This document shows positions 44,293 to 57,800 of a stretch of DNA of 64,000 nucleotides, piece after piece. The notes under the pieces were generated by a model. That model searched no databases, had not been told where the DNA came from, and saw only the letters and a program-made list of their open reading frames with translations. The stretch spans positions 9,821,285 through 9,885,284 of the forward strand of contig NC_092651.1 of assembly GCF_032118995.1 (NCBI RefSeq). Reading direction: 5' to 3'. The position numbers were made by a program, and so were the translations under genes. The DNA comes from Asterias amurensis (Eukaryota; Echinodermata; Asteroidea; Forcipulatida; Asteriidae). The first letter of the stretch is position 1, and every line of letters starts with the position of its first letter.

Positions 44293-44983
44293 GTAAGTCA
44301 ATTTTAGTTAAATCGTTTAAGCCAAGGCTTTTGTACAAAAATGTTACAATTTTTACAACAACAAGGGTTGCTGTTTCTAACGAAATTACGTAGCGTGCAT
44401 GCTTGCCTTCTAAAAATCATATTCTACTAGTATGAATGACTAGACTATTACTAGTACTGCTACACTAGTGCAATATAAAAAATCCTGTGTTTACACACAA
44501 AACAATACGAAAATGCTCTCTGAGTGAATGATGTACTGCTGGATCTGTGCATGTTGAATGTAAACCCTACCTAAAACCCTGACAGACTAGGCAGTTTGAC
44601 CAAAATGCGCACCAAATCCTCCCATTTCTCTTCTCCTATTTCTAAATAGTTAAATAATATTACAAATATTACAAAAAGAATTAAAATTAATGTTTCGGTG
44701 TCACTCCATGAGTTTGTCTCGTTCCGCTTTCTTCTCCACGAAGACTGGCGTAGGGGAACGAACCTCATCATATCATAGCCATGCGCCTCTCTTAATTATT
44801 ATTATTGTATGCATTGAGTATGCGACAATTCTAAACCATACATAGCGAGGGCGTAGGCGCAGCCACTGCAAGCATGGCAAGTTGTTGCAGACGTGCGTCT
44901 ATACAAGATGCCTCATTTGGGGTAAGAATACTGCGCTGGCCCAAGTAGTTCTGAATCCTACACAATAATTATTTTAAAGAACA

Positions 44984-45441
44984 CTGGACACTATTGGTAA
45001 TTGTCAATCACTCAAAGACTAGTGTTCACAGTTGGTGAATATCTCAACATAAACATATACTGCATAAAATAACAAACCTGTGAAAATTTGAGTTGCTATA
45101 TTATTTCATATCGAATGAAAAAGTGGTGGCGCCATACGGAAACTTTTCCATGAAAGGAAACACACCCTTCCCTCTAAAGTAACGTATTTTTCGAGAAATC
45201 AGTCATTTTCCATGAATTTGATTTCAAGACCTCAGATTTAGAATTTTAGGTCTCAAAATCAATCATCTGAAAGCACACAACTTCGTGTGACAAGGGTGTT
45301 TTTTCTTTCATTATTATCTCGCATCTTCGATGAAAGATTGAGCTTAAATTTTCACAGATTTCTTATTTTATGCATATGTTGAGATACAGCAAGTTAGAAG
45401 ACTGGTCTTTGACAATTACCAATAGTGTCCAGTGTCTTTAA
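44984..45441. mobile_element. TTAA MITE, GGCAGTGGACACTATTGG family
   Basis: TTAA at both ends; termini agaacactggacactattgg and accaatagtgtccagtgtct. An internal insertion near 45105-45165 makes it longer than its sisters. Confidence 0.85.
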
Positions 45442-46297
45442 TACATGGTTGAGTGTTGATGCAATTTTATCTTTGGGGAAATGGCCCGAGTAGTGAATTA
45501 ATTAAACAATTTTACAAATGAACAAGTTCAATTACAGTTTTCCTTTACTTTTACCGTTTTCAACAAATACGATGAAAATAATGACAAGGAATACATGTAA
45601 AAGGGTAGTGCTTGCCTCTGTCTTTTAAAACTGCTGTGTGAAACCTTACGGGTCATGGGCGTATGATAAAAGACCTCACCCTCAGACTAGTCCTTTAGTG
45701 AATGGCCACGACCCTGCGAGTTTCAAACAGCCGTTTTAAGACCTCATCTGTTAGGCTTATCCTTTATTAGTGTTGTCTCATTGATAGATTATGATTTTCA
45801 TTGTGATTTGTCATTTTTTAACTGGTGCCTACATGTACTTGTTGCAATGGAACACTTCCTTCCTGTACTGATCCTGTACTGATCAAGGTTTATCTTGTCA
45901 TTTGGATGTCCCCTAATGTATTGCTCATCTCCCTTAAGTACGTGGGTCTGCTTGTCAAGATTTAAGGGATTAGAACAAGTTGTACGACATCCAGTGTACA
46001 TGTTTGAAACTGTACTTCACACATTCTGTACATTACGATTAGATGGCTTATAATTCAAAATGTGGCAGTGTCAAGGAAGGTCAGGAGACTGTTGCTAATT
46101 AATGCACAATTAGTCAGAATCTTTAAATAGAACCTATAAATATTTAGAAACAAGTAATAGCCACAGGAGATATTTTAGAGCAGACAGTATTTTTCCTGAA
46201 CTTTTACTATCAGTTTTAATGCAAACACTCATAAATGTGGGCCTACGTGTATAATGTGTATAATAAAAACAAACTCTGGTTCAATATAAAATTATAT

Positions 46298-46410
46298 TGT
46301 GGCGTGTCATGGCCGAGCGGTTAAGAGCATCGGACTAAAGCTCTGGTTAGTGTTTCTGTTCAGCAGTGCGTGGTTCAGAGTCCAGGTCATGACACTTGTG
46401 TTATTTTATT
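46298..46410 (+). mobile_element. tRNA-derived SINE head
   Basis: tgtcatggccgagcggttaa, box-B-like gtggttcagagtccaggtca and a T-rich tail. The body found in other copies is missing. Confidence 0.7.
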
Positions 46411-46679
46411 TCTTATTTTTTTATTTTAAATCTTTAGACATAGTTACAAGTTGTACAGGGGCTGTCAAGGTTAAAACAAAAGTATAAAACTGTGTTGTGT
46501 CCTTTTAATAAAGCAAATCAAATAAAGTAGGCCTAAATAGGTTCTTTTTTTATACCAGGGCTGGAGTTTGGAGTACAATTCAACAAGACCATAGAACCTG
46601 TTGCTCAACATTGTTACCAGACCAAAAATTTATTTTACAACACCAGAATCTAAATAACTGTGAAACAACATTGAGGTAT

Positions 46680-46830
46680 TGTTACATAAATATCAAAAAG
46701 ACACCAGACCGCCGGACTTGTCCGGTGTGGCAGGAGATTCTGTGCCCCCCCCCCCCCCCCCCCCCGGAGACTGTTCCCATTGTGGAACAGAATCTCCGAC
46801 GGACAGAATTTCCTGGGACACCGGTCATGA
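46680..46830. repeat. Inverted repeat around a C21 tract
   Basis: ccggtgtggcaggagattctgtg and its inverse (cagaatttcctgggacaccgg) enclose C at 46745-46765. A small MITE is likely. Confidence 0.6.
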
Positions 46831-47854
46831 GTTTATTGGCCTGACGATAAAATATAATTACCGACTTCGGGCCTGCAGTCCAATGTAAAATACGAGATGT
46901 GAAAAAGTTTCTGTGTTGGAAAAACACTGAATACGATCACCCTCTGTAGGCCTTCCATGTGGAAGTTGTCTTCAGCGACCAAATCATAAAGTGTTTTTAA
47001 AAACGATTTATCAGACTACAAAGCGAAACAGGATCTTGATTCATGGTATCAATTATTGGTTCAACATTTATTGTAAAACATGTTTATAATGATAATAGGA
47101 CTCAGTTTGGAAGGAATGCAAAATTAAACAGGTCAGAACTGGAGGTAAGGCTCAAGGTTTGGGGGGCTGGGGGGGGGTCAACCACAGTTACCGCTTGTTT
47201 AATTCTGAGTTAGCGAGTTGACAGTGGGTACCAACTGCATCACTTGACGCAGCATTCATGCACGGACACCAACCCTCAAAATGCTGAGAAACAATTCATG
47301 GATGAATCATTTCTCAGATTCAAATATATTGGGGTGAGAAATTATTCACTTATAAAATTTACTCTCGTCATCTTCAGTTAGCCTGGTATAGTATTCTTTT
47401 TATTTTGTCGTCAGCTTTTTGTAATGTCATTCCTCGTTTTGTCTGTCTTGTCTTTGTTTCTTCTTCACTGTTTGCTTGTTTGTTGTCTACAAGCCTCGGC
47501 TTACTCTAACAGCCTCATGCTCTCGCTCCGCTCTTGTACACAGTTAATTCCTACTTTTGTATTTAGTATTTGCTTTAACATTTTGCGCTATTGATTTTGT
47601 TACATTTCTATACTATTAAATTCTCATAATTGTTCTTTTTTTTCTAACAAGAGTATGGAATTAAACGTATTATTGAATCGAATTGAACTTAATTCAAACC
47701 ATAGGCCCTATTACTTCAAAGGAAATACTTCCTCAAAAAAGGTTCCAATCAACTTCTGACAGTCCGATTCACCAAATAAGTTTTCATGGTCACAATTAAT
47801 TTTTGGAGTACTAGCCCAGGTTTATAACCTTGTTTTTTGTTTGTGTTGTTGCAG

Positions 47855-47968
47855 TGGTATCGCTTGAAGAGGAACGTGCTGTTCATTTTGGAGTGAGCGG
47901 TATTAACAGTGCTCCATGCAACGCTGACCTCGGAGCTACTTGATAATTCAAATTTCTAGGAAAACGTG
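47855..47968 (+). other. Candidate non-coding 5' exon upstream of the ARAP-like gene
   Basis: A strong polypyrimidine tract and acceptor (ttgttttttgtttgtgttgttgcag) is followed by 114 bases of more balanced composition and a donor gtaggt. No long frame is present. It sits in an otherwise repeat-filled 10-kb stretch on the strand of the ARAP-like gene, so a spliced 5' UTR exon is the simplest reading. It is not proven. Confidence 0.3.
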
Positions 47969-48484
47969 GTAGGTACAAATTACATCCTGTGGTTCATGTA
48001 CTCTCCGGTTTAATGTTGTGTGCAATAGATCTGGGCTCAATTTCATAGAACTGCCTAATGGCTGATTTTGTGCTTACTGCGAAAATTTCCATTTCGTAGC
48101 GCTGCTAACCGTTAGCACATGAAAAGGCATGTTAACCTTCTTGTGCTTACTGTATCAAAATGAATGATATTTAACAATGCAAAGCAATGGTAGACGCGCA
48201 AGCTGTCCGCTTAATTTCTTGACTTAGACTTAGGAAATATGCTACGTTTAAGGAAATTTTTCTGCTATGGTAAAAACTTTCCTTACCATTAAGCAGTACT
48301 GTGGAAAGGGGTGGGGGAACTACTGTTCAACTGTTTTCTTTGTGCTATGCTCCAGGGCCATATATGGGCCAATGTTGCCGGCTGCCAAAGGGGACCATAC
48401 ATGCCGGCGGCTTGACCATGTTGTAGCCAGGGTTTTACCCAGGATTTGGAAAAGGGTCTCAGAATTTGCTAAGGAAAAACGGGT

Positions 48485-49015
48485 GTGAAGAGGTTTTCAA
48501 CTAGTGGTTTATTCCCAACGAGGCCTGGTTCTTGATAATTTTACCGAGACGAAGTCGAGGTAAATTATAAAGAACCAGGCCTCGGCGGGTTTAAACCACT
48601 AGCTGAAAATCGATTCAACACTCTTTGATTCCCATTCATAAATACCTTTACGGTCAAAAACATTATCACCTTTTGGTCAAAAAGTAAAATAAATGCAAAA
48701 AATATAATTGTTAAATGATTTCTTTCAACACAACACCCCTCCAGCTATGAAATGGTAAAGCTCTCCGCCGCCCTCGGGTAAACAACTCCTTATAAGGGAA
48801 TGTTGTGTGCGTATCGCGTAATGTGGCACAACTGTTTCAGCCGTTGCTCTTGACCAATAGGAATGAGGAAACTGTCTTATAAGAACAGGTGCAAGGTCGC
48901 ATGTCACGCCCATGAATTAACACTTTTTACTGGTCATAAACAAAGGTTTATACACACCTGCGTGACGCGCTCTCCACCAATAGGAATAGCGAAACTGTGA
49001 GGTGTTTACAAATTT
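48485..49015 (-). mobile_element. About 520-bp dispersed repeat, copy 2
   Basis: Reverse complement of 25525-26045; includes the near-palindrome cgagacgaagtcgaggtaaa and the cacccctccagct / ccgccctcgggtaaacaact blocks. Confidence 0.85.
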
Positions 49016-49213
49016 ATTTTTAAGTGTGTTAATTTATTTTTAAAGTTTGAGTTGAACTTCTTTTTGCTTGTTACTGGTTTTGATTGCTACCATTAATGCA
49101 TCAGAAAGATACATTAATGACATACCTGTTTAAAACCATGGCTACTAAAACTTCCTGGAGGCAAGTTAAATCCGGAGTTTCGTAGACTGATTGGCTACTT
49201 TTATAAAAAGCTC

Positions 49214-49585
49214 TTAAAGCCATTGGACACTTTCGGTACAGAAAAAAAAAAAAGTTCACAGATTTACAAATAATTTAAAGGGATTACAGAAGGTAATGGT
49301 GAAAGACTTCTCTTCAAATATTATTCCATGAAATGCTTTACTTTTTGAGAAAACATTAATACAATTATCAATTCTCGACAACGAGAATTACGGATTATAG
49401 TAAACACATGTCATGACACGGCGAAACGTGCGGAAACAAGGGTGGGTTTTCCCGTTATTTTCTCCCGACTCCGATGACCGATTGAGCCTAAATTTTCACA
49501 GGTTTGTTATTTTATATATAAGTTGTGATACACGAAGTGTGGGACTTGGACAATACTGTTTACCGAAAGTGTCCAATGGCTTTAA
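49214..49585. mobile_element. TTAA MITE, GCCATTGGACACTTTCGG family
   Basis: TTAA at 49214-49217 and 49582-49585; inverted termini agccattggacactttcggt and accgaaagtgtccaatggct. Sister at 53707-54037. Confidence 0.9.
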
Positions 49586-50144
49586 AAGAGCAAGTTAACA
49601 AAAACCATTTCCAGATCCTTGTTCTTCACTTAACAGGGTTCTGGCTTATATGAAAGCATCACAGAGGTCTAGTTTTAATTAATGCTCTTTGTAAACACCA
49701 CTCCAGTACATTGTTTCATTCATGCAGTTTTTTGTCGTGTACAAACAATGCGGTGGGAATTTCCCTGATAGGCAGATAGTTATCATGAATAGAGGAAGCT
49801 GGACTCGCAAAAATCCTCTGGCTTCATTTCCTCATATCGGCTCAAAATCGACATGTACGGCAGTACTGTTCAAGGAAAAAGGCTGTCAGTGTTTTGAAAC
49901 AAAAACAAAATCAACTGCAGTAAAAATAATGATCAATGTTGTCAGGTTATGACACCTGAGTTTGTGTGCACATGAGACTAAACCTTAAAGTAACATAAAC
50001 AAGACTGAGACTCAGCAGGCCTAGAGATCAAAATTGAAACTAGCAGACCTTGAGACAAGCCTATTTCTCTTCAAATATAAGTATTTTTATTATCGTTGTC
50101 AGTGTTAAAAGCATTAAATACGCTTAGTATCACTTTAAAAAAAA

Positions 50145-50297
50145 CCATTATTAGCATAAAAACTTAGTTGGTAACGAGCAATGGAGATTTGTTGGGGAAA
50201 AAAATAGTATAAAACATTGTGAAAACTGACTCCCCATCACTCATTAGCAAATAAGGTTTTATGCTAATAATTATTTTGAGTAATTGCCTTTAAGTTA
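50145..50297. mobile_element. Partial GGCAGTGGACAC-family MITE
   Basis: attagcataaaaacttagtt and its inverse ataaggttttatgctaataa; the terminal sequences are lost on the left. Confidence 0.65.
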
Positions 50298-50947
50298 CTT
50301 ATAACCCCTAAGTGTTGACTGTGGTGATGCGCTAACGTCGCTAAATGTGTTGGTTTAGCTCTCCAATGGATTGAGCAAGCCAGTCTGTTGGAGTTTTTGT
50401 ACACGGATTAAAAAATATAATTAATATAATCCATTTAGTATTTGGTCCAGCTTGACACAATAGTACTCTATTGGTTTTCATTGTTGATTTTCATTATTGA
50501 CTGCCATCTTGCATCTTGCATTGTTGAACTCTCCCATAAGCATTGCTGCTGTCCTGGAGAGGGTGGGTTGCAATTTCCATTTGCGCTCTGTGCTTGTGCC
50601 TTCAAGATAGTGCTTATAAGGTGGTGATAATGTCAATTTGTCCTAAGAGGGATTGGTAGCTCCATCTTTCTTATAGCCATATAAGTATTACCATAATCAT
50701 TCCAAGAAATCTTTTTTTGAATTATTACTTTAGCCTTCCTAGAGAATGACTCTGCTAGTGTCGTAACCTCCGTCCGCTTTTTGTTTGCATTTAAATTATT
50801 ATATGTATATAGAGTGTTCAATGTATAACACCCCTAGGGGCGTATCAAAGCAATCTGTATTGTACATGAACATGAAATTGACTTGGTTGAATAGCATAGC
50901 AAGCAAATACAGACTTCCTGGTGTGTGTGTGAAAAATTCATATCAGT

Positions 50948-51342
50948 TTAACGGCAGTGGACACTATCGGTAATTGTCAAAGACAAGCCTTCACAGTGGT
51001 GTATCTCATTGTATGCATAAAATAACAAGCCTGTGAAAATTTGAGCTCAATTGGTCATCGAACTTGTGAGATAATAATGAAAGAAAAAAAACACCCTTGT
51101 CACACGAAGTTGTGTGCGTTTAGATGGTTGATTTCGAGACCTCAAGTTCTAAATCTGAGGTCTCGAAAATCAAATTAGTGGAAAATTATTTTTCTTTCTC
51201 GAAAACTATGGCATTTCAGAGGGAGCCGTTTCGCACAATGTTTTATACCATCAACCTCTCCCCATTATTCGTCACCAAGAAAGGTTTTATGCTAATAATT
51301 ATTTTGAGTAATTACCAATAGTGTCCACTGCCTTGCCTTTAA
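50948..51342. mobile_element. TTAA MITE, GGCAGTGGACACTATTGG family
   Basis: TTAA at 50948-50951 and 51339-51342; full-length inverted-terminus copy. Confidence 0.9.
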
Positions 51343-51348
51343 CTTGTT

Positions 51349-51690
51349 TAAAGGGAGGGATACGTTTGGTAATTTCTCTAAATTATCATAAAAGCTAAAT
51401 TGGTAAAGGGCACCAGAGAGCATTAGAAATGACACCTTTGAAGTAACTTAGTTTCAGAGAAGGAAGTTATTTTGTTATCCCGAAAATTTTTATCTGATAA
51501 ATTTTTCTCAGGCATCTGAAAGCAAACAATTCTATACAACAAGAGTGTGTACATCCTTGTTGAATAAACCACAAGTGTTTTTTTTTTTCTTTCAGTATTT
51601 TGTTGTTGGTACTTCAATGACCAATTGAGCCCACATTTTTACAGGTTAGTTATTTTATGGACAATTACTGAAAGTAGTCACTGCCTTATA
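51349..51690. mobile_element. Diverged TTAA MITE of the same superfamily
   Basis: Shares the internal blocks gcatctgaaagcaaacaatt and caattgagcccacattttta with the GGCAGTGGACAC family, but its termini are diverged. It lies between two fresher copies. Confidence 0.6.
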
Positions 51691-52078
51691 AAGACACTGG
51701 ACACTATATTGGTTATTGTCAAAGACCAGTCTTCTCACTTGGTGTATCTCAACATACGCATAAAATAACAAACCTGTGAAAATTTGAGCTCATTTGGTTG
51801 TCAAAGTTGTGAGATAATAATGAAAGACAAAACACCCTTGTCACACGAAGTTGTGTGCTTTCGGATGCTTGGTTTTTTAAGAACTCAAAATCTAATTCTG
51901 AGGTCTAGAAACCAAAATTGTGGAAAATTACTTCTTTCTCACAAACTCTGTTACTTTAGAGAGAGACGTTTCTCACATTGTTTTATACTATCAACAGCTC
52001 TCAATTGCTCGTTACCAAGCGAAGTTTTATGCTAATAATTATTTTTGAAGATTTACCAATAGTGTCCACTGCCTTTAA
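51687..52078. mobile_element. TTAA MITE, GGCAGTGGACACTATTGG family
   Basis: Right TTAA at 52075-52078; the left flank has decayed to TATA. Full-length. Confidence 0.85.
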
Positions 52079-53700
52079 CTTGAAATAGAACCACATGCAA
52101 AACTGCAAAGGCTCATGCAGCTTTGGAACCCAAGGGGTCATCTTTTCATCAAGTATTTGAGTAATGTTTGTGTTTAGTAGCAATTGTATTTCATTACTCC
52201 CGATTTTCTTAACTTAAGATTTAATTTGTGTTCTTACTGTACATGTTCTGTTTTATGACAAGAGCGCTTTGTGGATTAGTGTGCTTTAGGAAGGTTTTCC
52301 TTATGATGGTTTTTTGTACTTAACAATTTGTGTACTCACTGCACAATACTGACACACAAAATGTTTTTATTAATTGAAGATATATTGTATGCTCTGAGGG
52401 TCAAGTTTAGAAGAGTCCTTATAATTGGAGAAAGGAAAAGAAGTCTATAACCTCACATTAAAATGGTGTTAAATTAGCTTTGTGTGATACCCTTCAATTG
52501 CAAATTCGTTTTCATAATCCCAAAACCTTTGATGAAGCCCTGTTTAGGGTCTTTGTATATATTTGTCAAGAGGATTTGTAGTTCATTTCTGAAGTTGTTG
52601 TCTACTCAAAACTGCATTGAATTTGACCTTCTGACTACAAGAATTCTTCTCGCATTTTTTTAAGTCGGAGTGTTCTGTTATTGCTCAGCCTAGTATATAG
52701 CCGTGCTTAACCCCTGCCTGAAGTGTTTATGGCAAACATTTCCTCAACTACAAAGTTGCAAACTTGAAGTCATGAAAAAGCCATAAGCTATTTTTAGGAA
52801 GTTGTTTACTGTTCAAAACAGCATTGAATTTGACCTTCTGACAATAATAATTCCTCTCGCTTTTTTTTAGTCGTTTATTTTTTTAGTCGGAGCGTTCTGT
52901 TCCAGATCATCTGCCATGTCTGTGATGTCTATTGTTATTGCTCAGCCTAACATCCATAGCCGTGCTTAACCCCTGCCTGAAGTGAACTGGCAAACATTTC
53001 CCCAACTACAAATTGCAGCGTTGAAGTTATGAAAAAGCCATTTTTAGACATTCATGTGATACATTGTACTATTGGGTTGGGGTAAATTTGTCTTTATACA
53101 GCTAAACCAAACAGTGCGTCCCTGTAGTGTCTGCCATATGTACCTCAAAAAGGCTAATTGAAAACCCTGAGCTGGGAGAACTCTTCTTAATATCTGCCTT
53201 ATTTGAGGCAATACTTTGTTCTTTAGTGTATACAGAAATGGTCCGTATATATTTGGGGTGAGGCAGGATACATTTGTGGTCAAAACACAAAAAAGATTGA
53301 CAATTTAAAACTTTGGTCAATTCTGAATTGCCTTGTAGGTTTTTGGTGAGTCTTTATACAAGTAGTCTTTATAAAAGAGTTTTTGTTTTATTAATGTGCA
53401 ATTTCTATTGTGAACTTGGGTTATTTAAGCTACCATTGTGGCTGCCAGCCATGTGTTTGTTTCAACATTTCCAGAATAACTGATCCTTTGCCCTTCCTTT
53501 GATCTTAGAATGTGTTTGGCTTGTAGTGAAACAATAACATGTCCCTGCAGGGGACATGACCTGGTTGTTTTGAGGCCTGCAGCACCCCTATGAACTTGTC
53601 TCATTGTTTGCTTTATTCTGTTATACCCAAGTGCCATTTTCTAGAGGAGTGACCTTTGCTACTACCAAATTACATTAGAAGAATGTTACAGTGCACAATT
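52079..53700. other. Intergenic or 5' intron of the ARAP-like gene
   Basis: AT-rich and mostly unique, with a diverged tandem duplication at 52599-53048. No gene recognised. Confidence 0.5.
52599..53048 (+). repeat. Diverged tandem duplication, about 200 and 250 bp
   Basis: gcattgaatttgaccttctg, tattgctcagccta, agccgtgcttaacccctgcc and gaaaaagccat occur in the same order twice. The second copy has about 50 extra bases. Confidence 0.9.
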
Positions 53701-53706
53701 TACTAT

Positions 53707-54037
53707 TTAAAGGTATTGGACACTTTCAGTACAGAAACAAAAAAGTTCACAGATTTACAAATAACTTACAGGGTTTACAGAAGGTAATGGTGAAAGACTT
53801 CTCTTGAAATATTGTTCCATGAAATGCTTTACTTTTTGAGAAAACATTAAAACAATATCAATTCTCAACGTCGAGAATTACGGATTTATTTTTAACACAT
53901 GTCATGCAACAAGGGTGGGTTTTCCTGTTATTTTCTCCCGACTCCGATGGCCGATTGAGCCTAAGGTTTGTTATTTTATATATAAGTTGTGATACCCTTG
54001 GACAATACTGTTTACCGAAAGTGTCCAATGGCTTTAA
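53707..54037. mobile_element. TTAA MITE, GCCATTGGACACTTTCGG family
   Basis: TTAA at 53707-53710 and 54034-54037; matches 49214-49585. Confidence 0.9.
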
Positions 54038-54696
54038 CCCAAAAATTACAAAAATGTGCATTGCGGGAAATAGTCCTGTTCATGTTTTTTTTCCCCCATT
54101 TCCTCTTTGTCATTCATCATGTTTTTGTAAGAAGTTTCCTATTGAATCTGAACACAACTCCAGTGACATCATCTGTTTATTTGTATGTGGCTTTGACCTC
54201 TTTGCATTCAGTCGTACAAATATTGGGTGCACATGAGCGCATTGGTGCGGAATATAATCACAAAATAAAATCTGGACTGTTCAATTTCACGAGACGAAAG
54301 CGGAGTGATGATGGAAAAGCCAAATTTGGCTGGGTGATTATAGTTTGTGCCAATGCAGAAACAAAACTTAAACATACACTGTAGTAGAGTTTATTACACA
54401 GATTTGTAATAAAATATTTTGGTGGGGTGTTGGCCCATGCTATGATTTCTAAAAATTATACATACATATGATTCAGCCTAAACTTTCACTAGTATCTTAA
54501 CTGTTGTAGATGCGTTAATGTCTCACTATCATCAACTTGTAAATAAAGGTCTAATTTTTTAGGTTGAGAAAATGAGGTGGCAATAAAGTTGCCAATAAAG
54601 TTTAAGTGAGACAGACATGTTTCAACTGAACTAAAGAGTATTATGAATATAGTTGTTAATCCCTGATACATTTTTCCCATTAATTCTCCATTGCAG

Positions 54697-54849
54697 GCTG
54701 GAGATCAACCACTATGAGGAAGTGATTTATTGAAGCATAATACCGCGGTCAACCGGCACAGTTCCACTCTTCCCTATCAGTGCAAACGAGCCGCTATTTC
54801 CCGAGTTCACTCATCATACAGACTGCACTTTTGTCTCTGACGGCTCCTG
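54697..54849 (+). other. 5' UTR part of the ARAP-like coding exon
   Basis: A good acceptor (ttctccattgcag, ending 54696) precedes 153 non-coding bases that run into the start codon. They contain one three-codon upstream ORF (ATG AGG AAG TGA) and an in-frame stop at 54838. Transcription therefore starts further upstream. Confidence 0.55.
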
Positions 54850-57800
54850 ATGGCTCAAAAGCCAGCATCATCAATCCAGGATTGGCTGGAGTCGCTAGAT
54901 CTCGGCCACTTCACCCCTAACTTTCTTGTCAATGGTGTGACGGAGCTCCACCAGGTGTGTCACCTGACGGAAGATCAGCTGCACATATTAGGGATCACGC
55001 AAAGAGGCTACCAGAAACGGATCCTCAACCATTTACCAACTCAGGCAGAGGCCTTGTTGTCGGAGTTCGTCGTGAATACCGAGAAGGATAACCATAAGCC
55101 CGCGATGGATGCTCCAATGCCTCCGCCGAGGGTCAATGCCAAATCGCAAAGCAAAGAGAATGGTCACAATAAAGGCAAGAAGCCGATATTTGATGATGAA
55201 TCATATTTAATGCATCCACCGCCTGGTGCAGGCGAAGCTGAATCCAACACTCCCATCCTGCCTCCAAGGCAGAGATCTGCTCCCAACATCTTGGAGACAG
55301 GGAAAATGGACCATCAGTTGCCTCCAAAACGCCTGAGCGACCCCAATGCTTACCCGTCCGTTCCTCCAAGAGGCCATAGTCCAAGGATGATTCCAGCAAA
55401 TCCAGAGGTTCCTCCCAAGCAGCCACGAGATGTACCCAGGCCTCAACCTCGAGCGAGGCCAGAGCCGAGTACAGCAGAGAGACCTCCCCCACTACCTGAC
55501 CGACGGGAAAGGCAAGATACCAGACCTGTGCCAAAGCAGCGCCCAGTACCCAAAGCCCCTGCTCCTGCTGCCGAACCCCATTCCTTGTTGACGTTATCTT
55601 CCCCTGCAGAACAATTCCCTTTATCTGAGCAAAACATATATCTAGATGATTTTCCTACTTCCGCTTCTCTTCTATCGCCATCCGTGCAATTTCTCTCTCC
55701 GCCACCAATTCTTCCACTTTCGCAGTCTCAAAGTCATTTTGATGTCCATGCGGATGATGACAGCCTTCCTAACTTGCCTCCTCCACCCCCTCCCAAGAGT
55801 TCACCCAGTCCTAAAATCATTAAAAGGGATCTACCAGAAGCTCCCCCTCCTGCTCGCCCAGACACATCTTCACTCTCATCTGATGTTGGGTCACACTTAA
55901 CAGACAGCTCCTCTGTGATGTTATCAGGGTATGAGTTTGACGATAATGGCCCTCCTAGTTTCCCCCCTCCCCCTCCTCCCCCCAAAGCAGCAGCCCTTCC
56001 TTCTCCCAGTGCAGTGTCAACAAATGACCAAGAGCTAGAAAGCCTTCCAGTGCTTCCTCCTCCAGCTCCACCAAGAGAGTTGTCCCCGTCAATAGGTTCG
56101 TGCCCACCCATGCCACCAAAACGTCACGACACCTCAAATGTATCGGCCTTGACTCCACTTTCATCTGACTTGCCAGCTCCTCCACTACCACTTGAGGAGA
56201 GACCTGTACAAAGTGTACTCAAGGATCTACCCCAGCCACACAGGAGCTCTTTTAACCCATTTGAATCAACAAATAAAGAGAAACAGATAACTTTTTCTGA
56301 CACTTTAGACATTGCACAGTTTGACCCACTGTCCACAGATGAGAATACTATTGAGTTTTATCCGGATGCACCTCCATTACGTCCACCATCCCTTTTCTGC
56401 AACCCTGAGACATTTGACCCTGATCTGTCCTTCGGCCCACCCCCTTCCACGCCTCCCCCACAACTCCCATCAGAACCCCGGCCATCTCCCGTTCTTGCAC
56501 CCATCATTGATCCTGATCTCTCGATAGACTTGATGTCGAGACCTGTTCCCCTCCCTCCTGCTGCGAGACGTGGAAGCCACCCTCCTCCAACTCCACCAAC
56601 CAGAGATTTGGTCAGCTGCATGCCACATCTGCCCGATCGCACCCTAAACCGTTCCCTCGATTCAGTAGATCCTGACTTTAAAAACTCACACTTTGCAGAC
56701 AAAACAGCGGCTCCAAGTCAGACAGAGCCCTACTTACTGCAGGAAGCAGTACTTAATCAAGAGCCAAGGAGTTCACCTCCAGCAGAGTCTTGGCAAGCAA
56801 CAGCCTTGCCAGCCAAAGCATCTCACAGGCCCTTAGCAAACCTAGGACCGGTACCTACACCACCAGTTGCTCCTGTGAGACAAAACATGCATCAATCACC
56901 CGTACCAATGGCGCTTCCCCGTAAGTCATCAGACTTGCTTGATCTTGAAGGCTACGCTGTCAAGCTCAACACTACTGGTAGTGGAAAGGAGGGATCGGTG
57001 GATCATGGTTTTAGAAGTGATCAGGCGCAAAGTACTTTTGACCCATATTCTGTAGCGATAACTCAAGATAACCTTGAAGACCAGTACTCAAAGATATTTC
57101 GTTCTTCGTTAACTCCAAAGGATGTTGAACCATTTGATGGATCATTTGAAGTGCCTCCGCCTCCCTCTCGTCCTCCGCCAATTCCTCCAAGGCTGGATCC
57201 GCAGGGTGAGGCAGAACCTTCAATTGCTTCCTTACCGAGGCCAAGTCCTATCGGTGCCGATTGCAACGAGGACGACACCTACAGCTGCTTGGCAGATGCT
57301 GAGTCAAGACCCATCTCAGGAGCAAGTTCAGATCGGCACTCCTACATCTTGCTGAGTGAGTCTATAAGTGGTGTCACTGAAGAGCACCCAACCATCCCAA
57401 CAGAGCGGTTCATGCCAACATTGGCATCTCCCTTCGAGGAACACCAAGAGGCTGGTGCGCCATTGCAACAAGAACATGCAAAGACATCCCACAAACCAGT
57501 CAGACGCGCTCCTCCACCCCCAGTGGCCAAACAGGCTCCGAGTCAAACCCCCAAACTCCCGACAAGAGCTGTACCTGTCCTTCCCATGAGGCATTCATCT
57601 CCAACGCTGCCACCAATTCTTAACGAGGATGAATACGACTTACTGGACGCCAACGGGATTGGGCGAGAGAGCCCTCCTCAAGGGGAACCCATAGGCCTAG
57701 CAGATAAGTTTGCTTTCAAGGAACTGGCGCAGAATGAAGAGAGTGGAGACGATGATGATTCTGGCTTTGACATGGACAGCTTGGGTTATAGGAAGGCATC

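Larger units (their letters stand above)
43100..47854. other. Region between the ZIP gene and the possible ARAP-like 5' exons
   Basis: Contains a TTAA MITE (44984-45441), a SINE (46298-46410), a C21 tract in an inverted repeat (46680-46830) and the candidate first exon at 44100-44292. No coding gene recognised. Confidence 0.5.

Noticed and set aside
46299..46400. tRNA-Leu/Ser gene
   Set aside because: The D arm is good, but the T-arm region is damaged and a T-rich tail follows; it matches the SINE family.
55133..57594. Many minus-strand and shifted frames over the large ARAP-like exon
   Set aside because: Shadows of a GC- and proline-rich coding exon.
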